Below, in pieces: positions 26,801 through 37,685 of a stretch of DNA of 64,000 nucleotides. Position numbers and translations under genes: made by a program. Positions within the stretch are counted from its first letter, which is position 1; each line of letters opens with the position of its first letter. The stretch is from assembly GCF_000003815.2 (NCBI RefSeq), contig NC_049988.1, positions 17,847,908 to 17,911,907 on the forward strand, given 5' to 3'. The notes under the pieces are model-generated. The model made no database searches and was not told the origin of the DNA. It saw only the letters and a program-made list of their open reading frames with translations. This stretch comes from Branchiostoma floridae (lineage: Eukaryota > Chordata > Leptocardii > Amphioxiformes > Branchiostomatidae).

Positions 26801-29800
26801 TCCTTCCATGTTGAAAGGTAATTTTGAAAGAGATCTTCATTTCTATTTACAGATTCATTATATGTATTCCTAAATTTGCGAATACCGTCTCTTTCTGGCG
26901 TATTTTCATGTCTTTCCGTGGGAGTGTTGTCAATTGTTGTTCCCTTCGGTATACCGTCATTTTGTCCATGCTTATTTGCGAACTGCAGACCTACAACGTC
27001 AGTGTCTTTCAACTTTTCTTCAGAAGGAGACAGTCGCCTTTCCTTTTCCGAGCCATCGAATGTCCATGTTGTTTTTAGCTTAGATCTTCCAGTGAGAGGC
27101 ACGCCTGCCTCTGGATCTGCGTCATTTGAATGTGCTGGAATAAAAATGGCAACAGCTTAGCTACATGGAATACTCCATATAAGATGTACGCAATACGTTA
27201 TTCATACTCCTTTGTATTTCTTCGTCGTCTTAACATCACTCACTATCTACTAGAATTTCGGCTACGTGGCAAGATACTTTGTATGTTATTAAGTGTTACA
27301 TCACACTTACATACATGTTATGAATTATGAAAGTTTACGCTGTGGGCTAATAGATTCCTGACAAAACTCTACCCCATTTGATGAAACATGTCTTCGGGCA
27401 ACAAACTCAAGCTGTGCGAGCGACTTCTGACAGAAGTGTCGGGAAAGGGAGAATGCATAGCCTGAAGCGACAATCATCTGGTGATTACGTCTGCATGACT
27501 ATCTTTTTTGTTGTGTCCTGAACCCTACACAATTCCTTCATCTTCGCACGTTACATATCATATACCCCCTGTAGACTTTTCTACCTATTCTTCGCGTACG
27601 TCGTATGGCCCAGTGGCTAGGATACGAGATTCCGAGCGTTCCTGACTAGATGCTGTGTCTTTGGGCAAGGCGCAATACACCTCACGTTAGCCTGCCAGGT
27701 GTAAATATTGGTACCTGACTTCGGTTGGGGGGGGGGGGGTTAAACTAAGTGGCAGGAGCGGGCTACCGTGCATTGTAACACCGTGCCGTAGACACAGTAG
27801 ATAACATTACCCACTGACGCCACCTATATTGGACTAATATTAACTTTTTCTTCACCTACGTATACGACTCCTACAGAGGTGCAGGATAGGTGCGTGTGAC
27901 CCGTGCACGTGTGACCTGTGCACGTGTGAAATGGCGGGTTCCTGTAAAAACCGGGGCCCCGCGGGGCCACGGGGTACCCCGCGGGGTGCCCCGCGGGGCC
28001 CCCGTTGTACAATAAACGCTTAGCGGCGCTGGGATCTGGATCTCTTTCTAACTTTTCATGTTCCGTGCAGATGTCCGAGGTCGACCTCAAGGTCGGGGTG
28101 CGTAACCCAATACAGGTTAGGATGCCGAAAAATTGGAGTGGATCGCAAACCAGCACCGAAAGTCAGCGGCATAACCAACATGTGGAGCTTTGAACAACGC
28201 CGATAGATGGGCAGTTTTGTCATGATACCACACTATCTGGGGGTAGACTTTAGAGTCTTATAATAATAAGAGTTAGACAATTCAATAAATGAATACAGTT
28301 TGTCTATCACGTTAAATATGTTACGCAATATATATTGAATATATGGAGATACACGTAACGTTAGATTTAGCGGGGTAATTTTACGTGGGATGAGACCGAC
28401 TGTCTTATCTTATTAATTTCTCGCCACCCCCACTGCAAGATCAACCTGGCGGAACGCTTCACCAGTATTAAAGCCCTCGTCCGTCGGAAGGAACCCCAAA
28501 ATCGAAGTCAGCCGAAACTTACCAAAAATTTCTATGCACAGAATATAAAATTTAAACCGATAGATTGTCATACGCCACACGCTCGTTGTTGTTGACGCCG
28601 TAACAGTTTACGATACAGCATGTTCGTGCACTTCCGCGTCGGAAATACCCGACGGAATCTAATTATACCGCCTTGAAAAAAATATGATTCAACAATGCAT
28701 AATGTATTTCGTACTTTTGGAACGAAAACTTAATTGTATAGAGATCTAACAAAATATACTCAGTAAAAAGCAGCGTTGTTTCGGACGAGCGACCAGAATT
28801 TCTGAATGAAGCCACTTGAAAGCGGGACATTTTGACGGCACGTGAGTTATATCTCTTGACTGATAGCGGTTGCCATGGAGACGACATAATATACCCTTGA
28901 TTTCTATGCTGTGCGTGGGAAAGTGGTGCAAGCAGTGGAGGCACAGACTTCAATAGGGGATTACGGGGATATCTTAGTGCCTTAGTGTTTGCATAAATCG
29001 CCTTGCACGCCAGCCTCTCCCGCCAAAACCGCAGTGGCCGACGGGATATATTGTGAATATTCTAACAATGGCCGCCCAGTCTAGGTGCCGATTTTTGTCC
29101 ACAAGGGCAAAATTCCCACAGGATATACGGATATTTACCAGACACAAGTTGTAGATATGACGGTAAAAAGTTCGTACGTTCAATAAGGTTGTTCATTTAG
29201 CAGCACTCGCTATGAGTTCTGTAGCGTTATTGTACCAATAAAACAGGTTAAAGCTCTTCCCTCCCTCTGCAAGAAAGGGTCAGGTCCAGGTCCAGGACGC
29301 AGGAACCATGGACTCGGCAACGGACTCGGCAACGACGCAACGTGCGGCTGATATCAATGTATTTTGATTATTACACACTGATTATTATATTAATGATTAA
29401 TATCAATGTATTTTGATTATCCTGCTGAGAAATGCTGGTGGGAAATCATGGTGAGAAATCCAAAACTAGTTTGTTTTTTTCAAGTCACTCCGCAAACGGG
29501 GCCCCGTACGGGGCCCCGACGGGGCCCCGTCGCGGCCCCACGGGGCCCCGCGGGGCCCCGGTTTTTACAGGAACCCTGAAATGGCAAAGTTGTGCGCAAT
29601 GATTCTTCTACAGCTATTTTCTAGTGATTCCTCTTTATGGGTTCAGACATCCTTTTCAAAATACGTATATGAGGATGATAACCCAAATCTACAATTTGGA
29701 AAATGTTACAGACATTTGTAAATAAAGTGGGAGAATCATAATTAATTTAGTCAATCAAAAGTAAGAGTTTTTGGCGACGCCTTATGGGCGAGCCGAATAG

Positions 29801-32800
29801 TATAGTGTGCGTCCGATTGGAAAGAACTGTACAGGAATTTCAGGAATTTTTTCCGCGCGTGCGTAGTTGCATCATGCGGGACTGAACCTTTACCTTGACA
29901 GGTAAGCTTTCTAGTCGCAGGGTACATACCGATATACGTGTGCACAGCAGCGTTTTCCGTATTCGCGCAACGGGCGATTTTTGACTGATCGCCGTGCGAA
30001 ATTGAGAAAAACCTAGGAATTCAGACGTACCAGACTGTGATGATGTAACGTTAATTCTCATGATTCTGCCTGGTACAGTAACAGTGTAACAGTGGGGTTC
30101 AACCGTTCAAGCGCTGCCAAACTGACCACGCCAACAGCTATGAGTTTTTGGCGTTGTGGTTTGCACGTTGAAGTTGGATTTGTGATCTACCAATCTGGGT
30201 TCGATTCTAGGTGTCGGCATGTTGTTGCTTTCTGTTTCTACTCCCTCCCCTGATGTTTTTGAACACCACCACATCAAAATGATGCTTCTGGGTCTTCACC
30301 AGAATGTCTTGAACAATTGGATATCTTGGAAACTTGGAAACGCTCTAGCAGCTCGCGAGATCTTCCACTAGTCATGTCACTCGAGGTTTAATCGCCGACT
30401 CCTCTAAGATCCAATTATCCCCTGACAGCCAGGGATTCAGTGTAACGCAGGCTAGTGGGCATCTGAAATGTGCATACCTCGGGGATTACTCATGCTGATT
30501 TATAGGGATATCTTTACACGTGACTGTCAGTTTACAATATCCTAGCAGATCTACCGGTGCCAAGACAATATCCATGAGCCAAAACAGTATTCCTGGCCAC
30601 CGGAGGCTAATAGATATTACTTTTTGGCCCGGCATCATGGATACTGTTTTGCCACCGGTAACACGGTAACTAGTATCGATGTGCACTCAGCATGAACTCG
30701 TTCAAGCACCTATTTACTCTTGTCATACAGGAACACATAGTGATACAAGGAGAGAACGAAGCGGTTTGGAGCATGTGATGCCTTTTTGTTAACGAGAGGT
30801 GAACCCATTGGTCCGGACGTCGCGCGAGTGGAGGTCAAGGGTCACTTCCGTCAGCGTAATTCTCTACCATTGTCCTGACCGTCATGAATGTCTCTGAAAT
30901 CACAACAAAATGGTACCCCATCCTTCCTCTCGGGGCAGTATACAGGAGTCTTTTTGTGACTCACTGTGTCCAGCCCTTCACGATAAACAGTTAACAACGC
31001 ATTGCATTATTTCGGCCCGCCCTCCTGCCAGCACCCATCCCCGTATGTGTCCTGGCAAAAACAAAAACAACAACAACTACATACGTCTCAGTATAGTCGA
31101 TGTTTGGTACACACCAAGTGGTTGAACACTCAACAATTTCCATGAAAACACCACACGTGTTTGCAGTGAAGGTTTGCAAGAATCTCCGGACGTACAAACG
31201 TTCTGTTCTAACTTCTACTCACGTTCTCTCCCATAGATACAAGACCCGTCATACAATCCACCGGCCACACTCGGCTTGCAACGTAGCCTGGTTACCAAAC
31301 CCCAGCCCGATCTCAAGTATCTATCGTGCAGGGGTCTGGCAGGATGGGATAGGAACTCTTCTCAATTTTGCACCTTATAGTGGGCAAAAAACCCCACCAA
31401 TAGAACAACACAGGATCAGCAGGAGGTAATTACACCCCTGCCATGATTGGTTAAAGACCCCCAACTGTACTTTTTGAATCCATAACGTAGCTGATTCGCT
31501 ACTGTGATAGCCTGCTGACCAACTGTGGTGTGTTGTAGCTGGCTACCTGTGGTGAGAGTGGTCATCAATCCTAGGTTCTCCTCCCACTGATCAACGGGCC
31601 TTCGAGAACCTTTCTACAGCCATGTTGCCAGACCCCAACACGAAAGATATATCTTGAGGTTGGGGTATGGAATCCAGGCTACTTGCAACGTTGCACACCA
31701 GAGTTGCACACATGCTGACGAGCTTCTGTCGTTTTCAAACTTGCCTCTACCTACTAAAGCACCTCTTGTATTTCCCTGACATTTCCTATATCTCGAGAAA
31801 CTGGCTGTTCACGTAACGGGATACAGTATGTCCCTGGACGAGGAATCACAGTTCTGCACGTGGTACGAGGTACGAAGGCCCACAAGGACACAGTAGGAGG
31901 CCTGTAAAATCCACTTTGCGCAATCTCTGCGCCACAGCATTTTCTTAGCCTCTGCACACACTGGCCTCTGCAAATCCTTTCTATAGCCTTCATGCAACAA
32001 CAATTTCGCAGCGTTTCTGTAACAAATGATATTCGCGCAACCTCTGCCCAACAACATTTAAATGCCTCTTTACAAGCCTTAAAAAATAAGTCTTTCACTG
32101 TGACACACCCTGATTAATGGTGCAGTGGGCGGTCCCTGTTTTGAAACGAAATACAGTAGTGGGTAGCCATAAAGCAGGAAATTTACTGTTCAGGAACTTG
32201 GAGACAGTAGATGAGATGAGCTTTCATAACCGTTCTAAGACCCCCTGGGACCTTTGATCCAAGACCCCCTCCCCCCCTCCAACTTCCGTGTACCCGACGT
32301 GCCCCGGACATACCTAGCCATTCTGTAGCCTGCTATCCAGTCGTATTATATGAATGAATGAATGAAGACCTTTATTGCACATTTTTGCCCCACTGGGTAC
32401 AAGGTACAAGGGCTAAGTACAGGTCACACGGTAAGAATCACATATATGTAACAATGGAAACAATCATACACATCTATATATGCAGATGTGCGTCTAATCT
32501 ATTCTATGACATTCGACTTCCTCTCGCTTCTTGGTAATTGCATAAATGTAGCTAGCTGTATGGTTGGTTAGAGTTGGTTTATCAAAAGCTGTCAGGAATA
32601 TAAATTTCTCTTTACTGTTCAAGTGTCTAAAGTGGGGATATTTACTTAACACATAGTCAAATAAGATGTTCCTATCGCTATCATACAAAGGACAATCCAT
32701 AGTAAAATGTACTTCATCTTCTACTTTCCCTAAACTACAAAATATGGCATATTCTTTGCTCTAGAGGAGTGTGGTTATGACTTCCTGATTCGATTCGTAA

Positions 32801-35800
32801 TTTGTGGCAACTAATTCTTAGTTTTGTGATGGTAGATCTGTGGCGTACATTGGCAATCTTCAGATATTCTTCTTCTTTCTAATATTGTTTTAATAGTCTG
32901 TATGTTCGTAGTTTGTTTTTTGCAGTCCCAACTCTTTTATCGTTGTGGATTTCAGATAGAAAGGTCTGGGAATAAATATCTTTTAAACGTTGATAGATTG
33001 ATGAAATAATTTGAGGTGTACTTGAGATTGTTGACTGGGCGTTTTGCCAGACGAAAGTATAGCCACATTTCTCTAGAGTGCTGCGTACATCAGAGGCCCA
33101 ACATTCAGCACCTGATGCTTCTAAATCCATTTAGCACAAGAGAGCATCTGCTTGAAGGCTGTCCGCTGGCACATTCTTGCTAAGTCGAATGAAATACTTA
33201 ATGGTATTTAGGGAGGCCTCCAGATGAATGGGGTACCTCCCTAGTTCTGCCTGTGCTGCGAGATTACTAGCTGTTTTGGGGATATTGAGTGAATATTTAC
33301 AGCTCCAAGTCGCTTCTGTATTGCCCGCGCGCAGATAAAGGAATTGGGGACTATAATACGACTGGATGCCAGGCTAGCAATTCTGTACTCGGGCTAAGCC
33401 AATCGTAAATTTGAACCCAGGTTAACTCTGCCACCCACCTTTAACTAGACAAATGTAGGCGGTAAAAAACGCGAACACACATCACGACAAACAAGCAGAC
33501 AAACCGGAAACAATAATTCCGTTTTTCACTACAAAATCCCAATGCCGTCTCGCACCAACACCATGTACTACGAATAGACATTCGATATGGGGCGTGTATG
33601 TGCACTTTGCCCAAAGAAACTACAGTGGCCTGGCTACTCAAAATACTTCCGTGCAGGCTGTACTAGTATCTAGACAAGTTCGGCATGGCTTCTTTAAGCA
33701 GAGATAGACCGTTTCTGATAACAGGCTATGGTTCCATAGATACTGAATACAGACGATAAATTCGTAACCCACAAATCTACATTAAAAAAAAAAAAAAAAC
33801 AGGCAGCAACTGTTCACGTTCATCATTTCATGATGTTTCTTGATGGTCATGCTAAACGGTTGGTTTAATGACAAAGAATTTCATCAAGTGCAAATTGTCT
33901 ATTGAAAAGGGCAATAACCTATTCCCTACATGTTGATCTTAGGTGAGTGTTTCATATTTATATTTCAGCCATACCATATATGGTATGGTGAAATATATTG
34001 TATTCGTAATGTTTCTTTCTTTCTTTCTTTCTTTCTTTCTCCTGTCAAATCTTCAAATCGAATCATCTCCGTCGTTCCGGGACCGAATGATCTGAAATTT
34101 GGCACAAGAGTAGAGTGGGTCAATACCGAGGTGCTTTTTTCTCATTTTTTTCATATCTGCCTCTAAAATGATTTTATTGAAGTTTAAAGGTCACGTTTTG
34201 ACCACAACGGTATATTTTGACCCCCTGTACCATTGAATTACAATGGAATGACCTTAAATTTGGTGTAGATAGGCATTAGATAGTTGGTAAAATGATCCAA
34301 GTAAAATTTTTGGCATGAACCAATTTCAAATTATCAATTTCTGCACTTTTCTGAGGGGAAATTGGTTTTCTTTCGGCCTTCTCCCGTGAACTCCCGTGAC
34401 CCCAGAGCCCACAGGTGCCAGGTGCCATCGGTCTGGGGAGAGCGAGAGTTAATTACTTTATGGGCGCCAGCCAATCAGCGACGAGAAAGGCGAATGCTAG
34501 TTAATATTCATAAGCGGGGCCTTGCAATCCCGTTTATACACAAACAGATGCATATTACAGCCTTACAGTGGCTATATGTTACCCTGTGCCCGGTTTGAAA
34601 TTGTAGTTTGCGAGGATTTGGAGCTCAGACAGGGTCATTTGAGCGGTAGCGGACGGTACGCGTGCATTGAACGTCAGAATACAAGTCTGTGTCGATGAAT
34701 TTACCAACATTCCGCATGGCACTATCAATCATTTTTGGCAGATTTGACTTTGGGGGTTAGTTGAGACAATCGAGAAAATGTTACTTGGCAGAAAACGCGG
34801 GAAAATTGGACAGTTTGCGTTTAGTTTTGATACGTAAGTTTGACAGTGGCGAGAATGCATGTATTTTTTCCCAAACAAATGTAGGTACTTCTAACGTTAG
34901 TGTTGTTGTTGTTCTTTTTTGACGTAAACTTTGTACATTCAAATTGTAAGTAACTTTAAACTGCCAGAGTTTGAGCCCAATGAAAAACTCTTAGTACCAG
35001 AGTATCACCACTGACCTCCGAAAAGAAACCCCCGAACAAGGTAGAAACTCCTATCCTCTAGGTCTCGCACGCTACGAGCAGGAAATTACAACACTCAGAC
35101 AAGATTACGTCCGATGGCTGATTGCATACAAAGTAAAACACTTTAACAGTGGTATGCAGGGCATATACTTAACAAAGAATTTGAAGGAAAATGAAATATA
35201 TAGATAAAGCCAAATCAAGTTAACTTGTTGGTCCTGGGATTTTTCAGAAAAGAAATGAAGCGACAGGGTGGTAAAATTCTTGTAAAAATTCGAGACGTCT
35301 CCGTTTATGCTCATACAAAACAAGAAGATTGAAGTTTTTAGCTTGAAAAAAACAACAACAACAACAACACACTCCTACTACACAACACTTGCACCTGCTT
35401 GACAATTATTAAAACGTATGCCCTACTTGATTAAAAAAAAAGTTCAATGCAATAATAAATGTACCCACATCACAAAGAGATTATGACGGTACTTAGACCT
35501 AGTTATCGAAGTGGAAATTGTTGAATGGCGTCATGTAATTTCATGATGAAAATCTTCTGAATGGAAGATGCGTCTTTTTTTACTCTCGGAAAAATAGGAG
35601 CTGCCGCAATTCTAAAAGCCAATCAGTTATGCATTGGCGCTCCTGTGGAAGATTATATTCTTCCATATGGGCCCGGTTCATATTGGGCAAGCTCTGTTTT
35701 GACCTGGAATCAATTCACAATATTAGTTCTCTTTTGGGGATAACTTACAGTTTAAATATTGCACTTTTGCGCAGGGGTGACTTGGAACAGTCCAATGTTG

Positions 35801-37653
35801 CGTGGGAATGGGTATGGCTGAAATATGCTGTATTTGCACCCAAGCAAATGTCGGCCTTTCTAGTAGGCCATGTTGCCATGATTTTATTATATCGGTGACA
35901 TTCTCTGGGGACCCCAAAGCTAAAGCGAGCGGGCGAAAATTTTACAACAAAAAAAATAGTCACGTCAATAAGACCTTTTTTTTAAACCTACTTGCCTAAA
36001 TTACGAAACCTCAGTGGTCAGGTTGAACAAATGACTAAACACACAGAGTGCGGTATACCGAAAGACAGATTCAACATTTGTATTTTTATTACCTCTTATA
36101 TTTTTACTTTAGAATTGACTTACATATTCCACGACAATAGTTTCAATCAATGACCAATCTTTAGTATCCTTTTTCCGTTATTGCTAGGTTTTGACACAGC
36201 AAAATAAAATACAAAATAGAAAGCCCGATAAACCGACTAAAAAACGTTAAAAAACAGCCGGAGCCTAACCTCTGCTTGGAGAGTTTGGCTGGCGTACTTC
36301 AAGAAAAATGACAAAATAGAAGGCCCGATAAAAACGACTAAAAAAACGTTAAAAAAAACAGCCGGAGCCTTATCTCTGCTTGGAGAGTAATAATCATTTT
36401 GCAGCTTACTGCATATATTTGCTCGTTTTGCAGCTGTTTTGTACGGTTGCAAATGTATATGGTCAAACACTTTCTTTTTTTTAGTTACGGACAAAAATTG
36501 ATGAATATGTGTGCCCGACTGTATTCCATATGATGAAATCGACTTTGCCTTACTTGCAGGTTACACAACCCATCCTCTCTGGGGATGAATTGTATAACTC
36601 ATATACTGTCTTGTTTCGTAACATCAAGGAGGTTATATCACTAGGTGACATGTTATCACACCTGCAGTCAGTGCAGTGTGCTGTCATTTTCGACAAGCTA
36701 CGAGAAAAGTCTTGTGTGTGTATCTCAAATGTAGGTTGGTATGTAGCCACTTTTCTACATGTGCGTCTTTTTTTGTTTGTTCTGAGTCATCTGAGAAATG
36801 TCAACGCAGTTCACAACTTTGTTCCCTTGGGACTGAAATTACAGTCAGTATTATGCAAATCCTGTTGATCTCTGTCGGTGTTTGATAACACTTCCCATTT
36901 TTCGCGAACAGTTGCGCAACATACGTTGTAGATCAAAATAATGTTAGCCTTCAGATGGTGTGTTTACAACTCCTAAAGGGATACGAATCAAGTAAAGGGT
37001 AGCAAGAAATCTTCGTGTTTCGTAAAGGGTGTATCTTACTGAAGCTGTGGTACACGCGTACGCTCGCGGCTGAGCTCGAGCAATTTGATAGAGTGCTCAA
37101 CGAATTTCATCGATAAAAACTCTTCTTTGTGCGCTTAGTGTGTTTTGTTTTATTTTCAGTCATACTTGTACATTTGGCACGATAGTCCCATTAGAAAGTC
37201 AGTAGAAAAGCATTACAATACCCTAGAAAGGATATGATTAAGGTTTCTGTTGTCTGAACTCATACATAAGATCGTAAAGCCGATAACACATGCATGCGAT
37301 AACACCTAGATAACACCTGTACTCAGGTGAAAATATCCGTTAAACTAACATTCTGCACACCTGTTGCTTCTTCACGCTTTCAACTGTGGCTATTTTGCAC
37401 TTTTAACATTTGCTCTGTTGAAGAATGACATTCATTCCATGGGCTTTTTTTTTCAGATACTGTATCATCCAAATTTGGGTATAACGTGATTGTTACGAAA
37501 GCGCGAAGAGTTGTTTTGCATCGATGATATTAAGTCGGTAGTCAGATATGGAAGCATAAAAAACATCTGTCAAAAAGGTCGATGCTTGCTGTGAAGAGAG
37601 CCCACCACACTCACAGATACACACACAGATACACACACATACACGCGCGTACA

Positions 37654-37685
<32 letters not shown>

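Noticed and set aside
27936-28000. CpG-island promoter at the GC-rich GGGGCCCC tracts
   Set aside because: The two tracts are the mirrored termini of one transposon; no transcript start or gene is attached.
31754-32098. Cys-rich minus-strand frame of 114 codons
   Set aside because: No splice sites, no family pattern, and it overlaps a low-complexity ctctgc/gcaac-rich stretch.
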